Source: Acidobacteriota bacterium
Lineage (GTDB): Bacteria > Acidobacteriota > Thermoanaerobaculia > Multivoradales > Multivoraceae
Length of the DNA: 63,936 bases
Direction of reading: 5' to 3'
Assembly: GCA_003388555.1 (NCBI GenBank)
Contig: QQVD01000073.1
Span: 1 to 63,936, forward strand
Shown here: positions 44,193 through 51,317 of the stretch, piece by piece
How positions within the stretch are numbered: position 1 is the first letter of the stretch
Layout: the number at the start of each line of letters is the position of its first letter
Made by a program: the position numbers and the translations under genes
Notes under the pieces: model-generated
The model's database searches: none
What the model was told of the DNA's origin: nothing
What the model saw: only the letters and a program-made list of their open reading frames with translations

Positions 44193-45905
44193 TCAGCGAG
44201 AGTGCGGGAGAGCGAGGCGGCGGATCAGGGCCTGCGCTCGTGGATCGGCCCGGTAGGGCTCCAGCAGCGGCTCGCTCGCCAAGAGGGGCGCGTGCAGGCC
44301 CCTGCGTTCGAACGCTTCTTCCATCGCTTCGAAGAAGCTGTCGGAGTCTCCCCGCGCGGAGTGGACCATCGCCAGCGCGAGGGGTGGGGCCGCGCCGGCG
44401 GAGCTGAGCTCGCGCAGATTGGCCTCCAGGGTCTGCGCCTCGCGTTCCCGGCCGGCCCGCAGGTAGGCATGGGTGAGCACGCCGAGGAAGTCCGGGCGAG
44501 CGGTCGCCGCCGCCTGCTCCAGGTGGTCGATGGCTGCATCCACCCGGCCAGCGTGCAGGCAGGCGATGCCGAGGGTGAAGAGCGCGAAGGGTGCGCCAGG
44601 AGCCCGCGCGACGTTCGCCTCACCCACCCTGACCGCCTCCTCCGAATGGCCGGCCATGTGCAACGCCTGGGTGAGCCAGGCGTTGGCCATCGACGAGGTG
44701 CCGTCCACCGCGACCGCTCGCCGGGCGAGCTCCACTGCCCGCTCGCCACGACCGGAGAAGGCGCAGGACGCCGAGTAGTGGCCCCAGGTGTCGACGACGT
44801 TGGGCGCCAGCTCCACCGCCCGCTGGAACAGCCGATCGGACTCGCTCCAGTCCCAGTCGTACTCCCAGGCGACGGTCGCCAGGAACGACCAGGCGCTGCC
44901 GATCTGAGGATCCAGCTCGACGGCCCGCTGCGCCGCCTGGCGCGCCCGCTCGTAGTCGACGGCGGGATCCAGGCCCTGCCACGCGATGATGATGTTCGCC
45001 TCCGCGATGCTCACGAACGCCTGCGCGTAGCCGGGATCCAGCTCGAGGGCCCGCTCGAAGTGCTCGATGCTGCGCCGCGCCTCGTCGGGCACGATGTGAT
45101 CGAGCCCGAGGCGGCCGCGCAGGAAGTGGTGGTAGGCCCGGATGTCGTCGGTCCCGTGCCGGGCGAGGCGTGCGGCGTCGACGTGGTCGAGCTCCAACGA
45201 GACCGCCGCTGCGATCCGTCGACAGACGGCGTCCTGCACGTGGAAGACGTCCTCGAAGTCCTCGTCGTACTGCTCGGCGAGCAGCGCCCCGCCGTCGTCG
45301 CAGCGGAGCAGGCGAACCGACACGCGAATGCGCTCGCCCACTCGCTGCAGACTGCCGTCGACCACGGCGTCGACTCCGAGCTCGCGCCCGGCGGCCACCG
45401 GATCCTGATCGAGCGCCGTGAACCGTCGCGTCGTGCCGAGCGGCCGCACCACCAGCGCCCGCAATCCCGAGAGCCGCGTGATCAACGCGTCGGCCATGCC
45501 CAGCTCGAGTCCGGGGTCGCGCTGGTCGTCCTGGAGGGGGCGGAAGGGGAGCACCGCGAGGACGCGGACCCCGTCGGAACGCACCGTCCTGCCCGTCTGC
45601 TCGACACCCGCCTCGAAGCGATAACCGATCTTCGGGATCGTGCTGACGAAGCGCGGTGCCTTGGGGTCGTCACCCAGCGCCCGCCGCACCTCCTTCACAC
45701 AACGCGTCAGCGCCGCGTCGCCGACGAAGGTGTCGGGCCAGAGCTGCTCCTGGAACTCCTCCCGCGTGACGACCCGGCCCGGACGCTCGGCCAGGTAGCG
45801 GAGCGTCTCGAAGACCTTCGGCTGCAGCGACACCTCGACGTCCTCCCGCTGCAGCCGGCGCCGGCCGATGTCGAGCGAGAAGGGGCCGAAGCGAAGCACG
45901 CTCAT
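44193..45905 (-). CDS. winged-helix (OmpR-type) regulator with TPR array, CadC/HilA-like
   Basis: A 570-residue protein. Residues 1-100 form an OmpR/PhoB winged helix (FGPFSLDIGRRRL, LRYLAERPGRVVTREEF, ALTRCVKEVRRALGD, ISTIPKIGYRFE-like end). A linker is followed by a TolB/adenylate-cyclase-associated alpha-beta domain (VLAVLPFRPL to RVGERIRVSVRLL), then about eight TPR-like helical pairs (about 255-560). There is no membrane helix, so it is a cytoplasmic one-component regulator. Proteins of this layout are very common in Acidobacteriota. The target is unknown; the peroxidase-like gene downstream on the same strand is a candidate. Confidence 0.85.
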   Translation of the reverse strand: MSVLRFGPFSLDIGRRRLQREDVEVSLQPKVFETLRYLAERPGRVVTREEFQEQLWPDTFVGDAALTRCVKEVRRALGDDPKAPRFVSTIPKIGYRFEAGVEQTGRTVRSDGVRVLAVLPFRPLQDDQRDPGLELGMADALITRLSGLRALVVRPLGTTRRFTALDQDPVAAGRELGVDAVVDGSLQRVGERIRVSVRLLRCDDGGALLAEQYDEDFEDVFHVQDAVCRRIAAAVSLELDHVDAARLARHGTDDIRAYHHFLRGRLGLDHIVPDEARRSIEHFERALELDPGYAQAFVSIAEANIIIAWQGLDPAVDYERARQAAQRAVELDPQIGSAWSFLATVAWEYDWDWSESDRLFQRAVELAPNVVDTWGHYSASCAFSGRGERAVELARRAVAVDGTSSMANAWLTQALHMAGHSEEAVRVGEANVARAPGAPFALFTLGIACLHAGRVDAAIDHLEQAAATARPDFLGVLTHAYLRAGREREAQTLEANLRELSSAGAAPPLALAMVHSARGDSDSFFEAMEEAFERRGLHAPLLASEPLLEPYRADPRAQALIRRLALPHSR

Positions 45906-45953
45906 GCCTGCAGTCTATAGAGCGGAGCCGCCTCTCTTTCGCGAGCGCGGAGT

Positions 45954-45973
45954 TTCCTCAGAGGTTCCTCAGA
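45954..45973. promoter_or_regulatory. two direct TTCCTCAGA repeats, 11-bp period, before the winged-helix gene
   Basis: Identical 9-mers at 45954-45962 and 45965-45973, about 50-70 bases upstream of the regulator's ATG. OmpR-type proteins usually bind direct repeats of 10-11 bp period, so an autoregulatory site is possible. The second copy overlaps a dispersed GACTGGCAC-type element, which weakens the case. Confidence 0.3.
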
Positions 45974-45990
45974 TGACTGGCACCCCTCTT
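45967..45990 (-). repeat. dispersed GACTGGCAC element, copy A
   Basis: Member of a five-copy family in 45.9-51.3 kb with consensus CAGAYGACTGGCACYYCTC. This copy lies between the winged-helix gene and the small membrane protein gene, at the outer edge of the Rhs region. Confidence 0.5.
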
Positions 45991-46193
45991 CGTTCCCCTG
46001 CCCACCGACGGCCCGAGCAGCTCGTCGTCCTCGGCAGGAAGGTCCGCCAGCCACCGTGTGAAGAGGGTGGCCGTACCCTGGAGCCGCGTGGAGCCGTCCG
46101 GGTCAGAGGTTGTGCCTGCAGGTCTCGGGCGGGTACGGGCGAGAGGTGCAAGCAGTGCGATGGAGCCGATTGGGCCGGCTTTGAAAATGTCGT

Positions 46194-46541
46194 CTAGGCG
46201 GCCAGCGACCGCCCGCTAGCGACAGCGGCTACCAACGCCGCGCCGTTGAGGAGCGCTAGAGCGAGCACGAAGGATGACGCGCTAACCGCAGCGACTCGCA
46301 TTCTCGAAGTAGGGAGGATGCGCTCGAACAGGCCGCGGCTCACCAGGTGGACTGCGAACGCACCGACTATCAGCAGCGCTACGAACGGTAGCCAACCGGT
46401 CAATCTGAACCAAAGCATCGCGAGATGCGGCCAGAGTAGGAACGGCGACTCTCCTAGCAAGAGTGACGAGGCGGCAAATCCGCAGTACAGAGCCACCGGT
46501 AGTCGCTTCGCAACAAGGTGGTACCTGGGTTGTTCCTTCAT
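46194..46541 (-). CDS. small membrane protein after the orphan Rhs fragment
   Basis: A 115-residue protein with three hydrophobic spans (about 16-33, 38-62 and 85-108). ATG 46541 overlaps the Rhs fragment's stop by ATGA. Its codon use is less GC-biased than the core genes. Small genes directly behind Rhs 3' ends are normally immunity genes, and several known ones are membrane proteins. However, no toxin domain is left in the upstream fragment. Function unproven. Confidence 0.6.
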   Translation of the reverse strand: MKEQPRYHLVAKRLPVALYCGFAASSLLLGESPFLLWPHLAMLWFRLTGWLPFVALLIVGAFAVHLVSRGLFERILPTSRMRVAAVSASSFVLALALLNGAALVAAVASGRSLAA

Positions 46542-47554
46542 CTGACGCCGCCCTCGCTCTGGTAGGCGAGCCGCGGTGTGCCGAGGTGGTCGTGCGCCAT
46601 GCTGCGGCGCAGCTCGCCGTCCTCGTCGCCGTCGAAGCCGCCCGCGATCGTGATCTGGTGCTGGGAGCCGCGGTAGATGTAGTCGCGCTGCCAGCCGGCG
46701 TCGAGGCGCGTGAAGGTGCCGCCGCGTGATCCCGGGCAACCGGCTCCCGCGCAGTCGTTGCTCCAGGCGGAGAGATCGCCCGACTCGAAGCCGTCGGCGA
46801 AGATGAAGTCTCCGCGCAGGTCGAACTCGCTGAGCAGCTTGCCGCCGAGGTCGCGCAGGTAGAGGGTGACGTCGTTGTCTGGAGCGGCCTCGGGGCGGAT
46901 CACTTCGAGGCGCTCGTCGTCGGCGGTGTAGAAGTAGCGCCACTGACGGCTCTGGTGCGATTCCTCGATCTTCAGGTTGAAGGGATCGAAGGTCGAGCTG
47001 ATGGTCTGGCTGCTGGAGCCGGGGCGTTGGGTGACGTTGCCGGAAGCGTCGAAGGTGTAGCCGCCCATCAACCGGTTGGTCGCCGCGTCGACGCCGGGCT
47101 GCACGGTGTCCACTGGCAGGGGGTTGCCGCCGAGGGTGCCACGGCGGACTTCTGAGCGATTGCCGAACACGTCGTAAGCGTAGCTCTCGGCGAAATCGCC
47201 GGTGGTCTTCTCGGCCGCCACGCCGATGAGGCGGCCGGAGCCGTCGTAGAAGTACTCCTCCTCGTTGCCCAGCGGCCCTGCCGTGGCGACGTTGCCGGAA
47301 GCATCGTAGGTGAGCAGGAGGGTGATGCCTTCGCCGGAATCTGCGACGGAGTAGGACGCCGGGCGCTGCATGCCGCTCGGATCCTGGCCGTGGGAGTACG
47401 TCATCGTCACCCAGGTGCCGGGGTTGGCCTGGTCCTGGAACTCGTTGAGGGTGGCCTGCGCGAACATCCCGTTCGGGTGATAGCGGATCTCCGGGATGTA
47501 GGGGTGGGCGCCGAAGTCGTCCTCTACCGAGAGGAATCCCCAGACGACTGGCAC
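46538..47554 (-). CDS. orphan Rhs core fragment (5' and 3' truncated)
   Basis: 338 codons of Rhs/YD-repeat protein, nearly the same as part of the larger Rhs gene, with about 17 residue changes by my reading. It begins within a GACTGGCAC repeat (GTG CCA GTC), so the first ~9 residues come from the repeat. It stops one residue after LAYQSEGGV, before the conserved Rhs core end (GRFMGIDPI in the other copy) and so without a toxin tail. It has no signal peptide. It is probably a displaced, nonfunctional cassette that may serve as recombination partner for the intact core. Confidence 0.8.
   Translation of the reverse strand: MPVVWGFLSVEDDFGAHPYIPEIRYHPNGMFAQATLNEFQDQANPGTWVTMTYSHGQDPSGMQRPASYSVADSGEGITLLLTYDASGNVATAGPLGNEEEYFYDGSGRLIGVAAEKTTGDFAESYAYDVFGNRSEVRRGTLGGNPLPVDTVQPGVDAATNRLMGGYTFDASGNVTQRPGSSSQTISSTFDPFNLKIEESHQSRQWRYFYTADDERLEVIRPEAAPDNDVTLYLRDLGGKLLSEFDLRGDFIFADGFESGDLSAWSNDCAGAGCPGSRGGTFTRLDAGWQRDYIYRGSQHQITIAGGFDGDEDGELRRSMAHDHLGTPRLAYQSEGGVR
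46543..47529 (-). repeat. 987-bp Rhs duplication, copy 1
   Basis: Colinear with 48960-49946 at a constant offset of 2417 bases, with no net insertion or deletion that I can see. The left edge is at the TGACGCCGCC that follows the small membrane gene start; the right edge is 12-14 bases from a GACTGGCAC element. Confidence 0.85.
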
Positions 47555-47589
47555 TTCTCCTCCGCCCAGACGACTGGCACTTCTCCTCC
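47541..47589 (-). repeat. dispersed GACTGGCAC elements, tandem copies B and C
   Basis: CAGACGACTGGCACTTCTCC occurs twice with a 26-bp period (47541 and 47567). The pair sits exactly at the 5' end of the orphan Rhs fragment and supplies its apparent start codon. Confidence 0.8.
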
Positions 47590-47594
47590 CCCGG

Positions 47595-48176
47595 TCAATC
47601 GCTAGGTCCGAGAAGACTCCAGAAATACTGAGTCACGCTGCCTTCCACTTCGGGATCCGCCATCTGGACCCGAACGCATCGCACCCTTCCTTGCTCTCTC
47701 CAGAGAAGCCTCAGCTCCGCGCCGCCGATGAACTCAAGTTTCCCCGTAGAAGCGCCGAGGCGTTGTAGCGTCGCCATGAGAGTCTCCGTTTCCTTCGCGT
47801 CCAGCTCTCTCGTCTCGAGATTCGTCTGGGTGCGAACCCGGCTGTTCTTGACCGACCCGTCTTTCCTCACGGATTCCGCTGCAACGTTGACTGATGACCT
47901 GATCAGCTCGAGTTCTGCTTTCCCGTCGGCGCCCGATTCCCCGACAAAAAAGGCTACTTCTCCCAGCTGAGAGTTGGCCGGAAAGGCGAATCCTTTGACT
48001 ATCCAGGAGCGAAGCGGGTAGCTCTCCTGATCGAGTGCCTCTAGTCGCCGAGCCGCGAGCAGAGAATCGAAGGCTGATTGCTCGTAGAGGTACGGGCAGT
48101 CACTGACTACCTCGGCCTTGTGCGATCCAGCGGGAGCCAATGCGAGGAGTAAAAAAAGCGCAAGTTGCATAGTCAC
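47595..48176 (-). CDS. secreted protein, candidate immunity protein of the Rhs toxin
   Basis: A 193-residue protein with a signal peptide (LALFLLLALAPAGSHK) and an unrecognised mixed alpha/beta body containing two Cys. GTG 48176 has AGGA seven bases upstream; ATG 48170 is an alternative. It starts 10 bases after the stop of the Rhs toxin-tail frame, the usual place of an immunity gene. Codon use is less GC-rich than in flanking housekeeping genes, as expected for an exchanged cassette. An exported immunity protein would fit an externally acting metallopeptidase toxin. Role inferred from position only. Confidence 0.6.
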   Translation of the reverse strand: MTMQLALFLLLALAPAGSHKAEVVSDCPYLYEQSAFDSLLAARRLEALDQESYPLRSWIVKGFAFPANSQLGEVAFFVGESGADGKAELELIRSSVNVAAESVRKDGSVKNSRVRTQTNLETRELDAKETETLMATLQRLGASTGKLEFIGGAELRLLWREQGRVRCVRVQMADPEVEGSVTQYFWSLLGPSD

Positions 48177-48185
48177 GAAGTCTTC

Positions 48186-48542
48186 CTAGTAGGGCTTCTT
48201 CTTCGATTCACGTTGTTTGCGTCGCTCTTCTTTTCGGCGTTCTTTCATCGCCTTGCGCGATTGCTTGAACTCGGCCTTGATTTGCTTCGTGGTCCCTCTC
48301 GAATGATCTGTCTCGATTCCACCCTGCGAATCTACCGTAGCGCCCGGTCGGACCTCGGGATGCTCCCCGCTTTGGATCACTTCTTCAGCATGAGATATCT
48401 CGTGTCCTATTAGGATCGCGACCCCTTGCTCCCCGCCCGTTAGAGGGATGTGAACGGTACCCCTAACCGTGGTGTACGGGCCTCCAGGAGGCCCTATCCC
48501 CAGTCTGCCTTCAGCCTCTCGATTCGGAGCGAGCCGCCCGCC
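48186..48542 (-). pseudogene. Rhs C-terminal toxin tail in shifted frame, HExxH metallopeptidase-like
   Basis: This 118-codon stretch continues the Rhs protein in another frame. Dropping one G near 48540 (in GGGCGGGCGG) joins VIKAPTG to GRLAPNREAEGRL and onward. The tail holds GHEISHAEEV, an HExxH zinc motif preceded by a hydrophobic helix, and ends in a Lys/Arg/Glu-rich helix finishing KKKPY. This fits the zincin toxins seen at Rhs ends (for example M91-type). As the sequence stands, the Rhs frame stops at 48511 and the domain would not be made. Causes could be a mutation, programmed frameshifting or a sequencing error. Confidence 0.7.
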
Positions 48543-50898
48543 CGGTGGGGGCTTTGATGACCAGATCAACGCTGTCGGTGTTCCTGGCGAAGGACATGAG
48601 TTCCCTGAACCGAGCACTGTTTTCGATGCCGTAGTCCACCGCCGCTTGGTACTCCGGCGGATAGGTGCTCTTTCGACCATCCGGATCCACATAATTCACC
48701 GGGCTGTTCCGCACGTACGCATACCGGTTCCACGTCTGCGGCGCACCCGGCTTGGCCGAGTTGATCGGGTCGATCCCCATGAACCGCCCCAATACCGGCG
48801 AGCAGTGTCGGGCGTGCATGTAGTCGAGATCGTCGGTGGCGTCGTTCTCGTCGCCGAGGTCGCGCTCGTGGGAGGTGTAGCGCAGGGTCTGCTCGCGCTG
48901 GCCCTGCTCGAGCACCTGGCTGGGTAGCCTGCGGCCGAAGGGCAGCACGTAGTAGCCGGTGACGCCGCCCTCGCTCTGGTAGGTGAGCCGTGGTGTGCCG
49001 AGGTGGTCGTGCGCCATGCTGCGGCGCAGCTCGCCGTCCTCGTCGCCGTCGAAGCCGTTGGCGACGGTGACCTGGTGCTGGGAGCCGCGGTAGATGTAGT
49101 CGCGCTGCCAGCCGGCGTCGAGGCGCGTGAACGTCTCGCCGCGTGATCCCGGGCAACCGGCTCCCGCGCAGTCGTTGCTCCAGGCAGAGAGGTCGCCCGA
49201 CTCGAAGCCGTCGGCGAAGATGAAGTCTCCGCGCAGGTCGAACTCGCTGAGCAGCTTGCCGCTCAGGTCGCGCAGGTAGAGGGTGACCTCGTTGTCGGGA
49301 TCGGCCTCGGGCCGGATCACTCCGAGGCGCTCGTCGTCGGCGGTGTAGAAGTAGCGCCACTGACGGCTCTGGTGCGATTCCTCGATCTTCAGGTTGAAGG
49401 GATCGAAGGTCGAGCTGATGGTCTGGCTGCTCGAGCGGGGGCGTCCGTCGACGTTGCCGGAAGCGTCGAAGGTGTAGCCGCCCATCAACCGGTTGGTCGC
49501 CGCGTCGACGACGGGCTGCACGGTGTCAACCGGCAGCGAACTACCGCCGAGGGTGCCACGGCGGACCTCTGAGCGATTGCCGAACACGTCGTAAGCGTAG
49601 CTCTCGGCGAAGTCTCCAGTCGTCTTCTCGGCCGCCACGCCGATGAGGCGGCCGGAGCCGTCGTAGAAGTACTCCTCCTCGTTGCCCAGCGGCCCTGCCG
49701 TGGCGACGTTGCCGGAGGCGTCGTAGGTGAGCAGGAGGGTGATGCCTCCGCCGGAATCCGCGACGGAGTAGGACGCCGGGCGCTGCATGCCGCTCGGATC
49801 CTGGCCGTGGGAGTACGTCAGCGTCACCCAGGTGCCGGGATTGGCCTGGTCCTGGAACTCGTTGAGCGTCGCCTGAGCGAACATCCCGTTCGGGTGATAG
49901 CGGATCTCCGGGATGTAGGGGTGCGCACCGAAGTCGTCCTCCACCGCGACCAGGTAGCTCTGCCGGTAGTCGTAGTCGATCCGCCGACGGTGGGTGGGAG
50001 CGATTCCGGGCTCGCCGCCGGCTTCGACCCGGCCGCTGCGGCAGTTGGTGAGCTCGTCGTTGGCCAGGCAGGGGTAGCTCAGCTTCTTGGCGTTGCCGAG
50101 GTTGTCGTAGGTGTAGCGCTGGAGGAAGCGCCAGCCCTCGTCACTGCCGTCCGCGAACTCGACCTCGGTGGCCTTCGACGCGACGCGGCCGAGCGAGTCG
50201 TAACCGAGCGTCTCGGTGGCGCGAACGCGACCTCCTTCGGCCAGCGGCGGCGCTTCCGGAGGGGGTGGCGAAGAGGGGACAGCAGCCGGGACGTCGGTGA
50301 AGCGGGTGGCTGCCTTCAGGTGACCGCGCGCGGTGCCGGCGTTCGGGCCGTAGAAGTACTCGTACGCTTTGTAGGCCGTGGAGTCGATCTTGACGCTGTC
50401 GAGGTTCTCGAGCTCGTCGTAGGCGTAGGTCAGCACGTTGCGGCCGTCGTTCGATCGTCTCCGGTTGCCGCGACTGTCGTAATCGTAGGTGCGGGTGACG
50501 CCGGCGAATTCGGGGTGCGACTCGGAGACCAGGAAGCCGCGGCCGTCGTAGGTGAAGGTACGGGTCTGCTGTTGAGTGCCGGGCGTCTGAAGCCCAGTGT
50601 TGCGGTCGAACTCGAGCATGCGCACCGACTTGATCTCGCCGTGCGGTGCGTAGTCGTAGAGGGTGCGCGAACGCTTGGCGGTCGCGTCTGGCGTACCCGG
50701 AGTGCCGTCGTGGTCGACCTTGACGCCCAGATCTTCCAGCACCAGTTGGAGACGTCCGAAGCGGTCGTAGCCCTCGAACTTGCCGAACGTCTCCGGGGTC
50801 CCCACGAAGCTGGATGCCGTGGTGCCCTCATCGGCCTTCGAGACGACCGTGAAGTTGCGCTGCACCCCTTGGATGCCGCTGTAGTCGATGTCGACCAC
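48511..50898 (-). CDS. Rhs/YD-repeat protein, 5' truncated, frameshifted before its toxin domain
   Basis: 795 residues of Rhs core with many YD repeats (such as YDSLGRVASK, YDYDSRGNRRRS). The conserved core end is HCSPVLGRFMGIDPI followed by NRYAYVRNSPVNYVDPDGR, after which the variable tail begins. The start is GTG 50898, with no signal peptide or PAAR/TcdB-like N-terminus, so this is roughly the second half of a normal Rhs protein. A GACTGGCAC element lies 18 bases upstream of the truncation. An internal segment reads DFIFADGFESGDLSAWS, a motif also ending the neighbouring ELWxxDGT protein. Confidence 0.85.
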   Translation of the reverse strand: MVDIDYSGIQGVQRNFTVVSKADEGTTASSFVGTPETFGKFEGYDRFGRLQLVLEDLGVKVDHDGTPGTPDATAKRSRTLYDYAPHGEIKSVRMLEFDRNTGLQTPGTQQQTRTFTYDGRGFLVSESHPEFAGVTRTYDYDSRGNRRRSNDGRNVLTYAYDELENLDSVKIDSTAYKAYEYFYGPNAGTARGHLKAATRFTDVPAAVPSSPPPPEAPPLAEGGRVRATETLGYDSLGRVASKATEVEFADGSDEGWRFLQRYTYDNLGNAKKLSYPCLANDELTNCRSGRVEAGGEPGIAPTHRRRIDYDYRQSYLVAVEDDFGAHPYIPEIRYHPNGMFAQATLNEFQDQANPGTWVTLTYSHGQDPSGMQRPASYSVADSGGGITLLLTYDASGNVATAGPLGNEEEYFYDGSGRLIGVAAEKTTGDFAESYAYDVFGNRSEVRRGTLGGSSLPVDTVQPVVDAATNRLMGGYTFDASGNVDGRPRSSSQTISSTFDPFNLKIEESHQSRQWRYFYTADDERLGVIRPEADPDNEVTLYLRDLSGKLLSEFDLRGDFIFADGFESGDLSAWSNDCAGAGCPGSRGETFTRLDAGWQRDYIYRGSQHQVTVANGFDGDEDGELRRSMAHDHLGTPRLTYQSEGGVTGYYVLPFGRRLPSQVLEQGQREQTLRYTSHERDLGDENDATDDLDYMHARHCSPVLGRFMGIDPINSAKPGAPQTWNRYAYVRNSPVNYVDPDGRKSTYPPEYQAAVDYGIENSARFRELMSFARNTDSVDLVIKAPTGRAARSESRG
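48960..49946 (-). repeat. 987-bp Rhs duplication, copy 2
   Basis: Partner of 46543-47529, inside the longer Rhs gene. Substitutions cluster in a few short patches, for example around DNEV/DNDV and GNVDGRPRS/GNVTQRPGS, rather than evenly. Confidence 0.85.
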
Positions 50899-51317
50899 GC
50901 TCTGGTCCGGCTCCTCAGACGACTGGCACTCCTCCTCTCCCTCTCCTCGACCTGGATCTAGGTGTCAGTGGCAGTTCCTCTCCGCGATCAAGTCGATCTC
51001 TTCGAACAACGGACCTCGGTGGTCGTGCTCAGGACCTCAGCGAGGTGGCACGGTTCTCAGGATCCGAAAGCGAAGACCGCGTACCAGCTCGCGGCCGATG
51101 AAGGCGATCGCAGCACGGAAGACACGGAGTAGTGAGCCGTGTCTCGTCCAGCGGCGGTATCGAGCCAGGACCGACCATCGGACCATCGGGTACCGGCCCT
51201 GGAGCGGACCGTCTGCCATGAGATCCGCGGCGGTGCGGTTCAACTGGTCTCCAGAACGGGATTCTGGAACGACTGGCATCTTCCCTTCACCTCTCGTGGT
51301 TCCGCTTCGTGTGCCGC
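50899..51317. other. 419-base gap with GACTGGCAC elements D and E
   Basis: Between the truncated Rhs gene and the ELWxxDGT gene. It contains copy D (50916-50937, CAGACGACTGGCACTCCTCC) and copy E (51266-51287, GAACGACTGGCATCTTCCC, the most diverged). A minus-strand frame of up to 80 codons (51037-51279) starts in copy E, but codon bias is weak and no family is visible. Otherwise I see nothing here; probably decayed 5' Rhs sequence. Confidence 0.55.

Noticed and set aside
46194-46943. A longer 249-codon reading of the small membrane gene
   Set aside because: The upstream part overlaps the Rhs fragment in another frame and is Arg-rich shadow sequence; the ATG at 46541 with ATGA coupling is far better.
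51037-51279. An 80-codon minus-strand frame between Rhs and the ELWxxDGT gene
   Set aside because: Starts inside a repeat element, weak codon bias, no recognisable domain.
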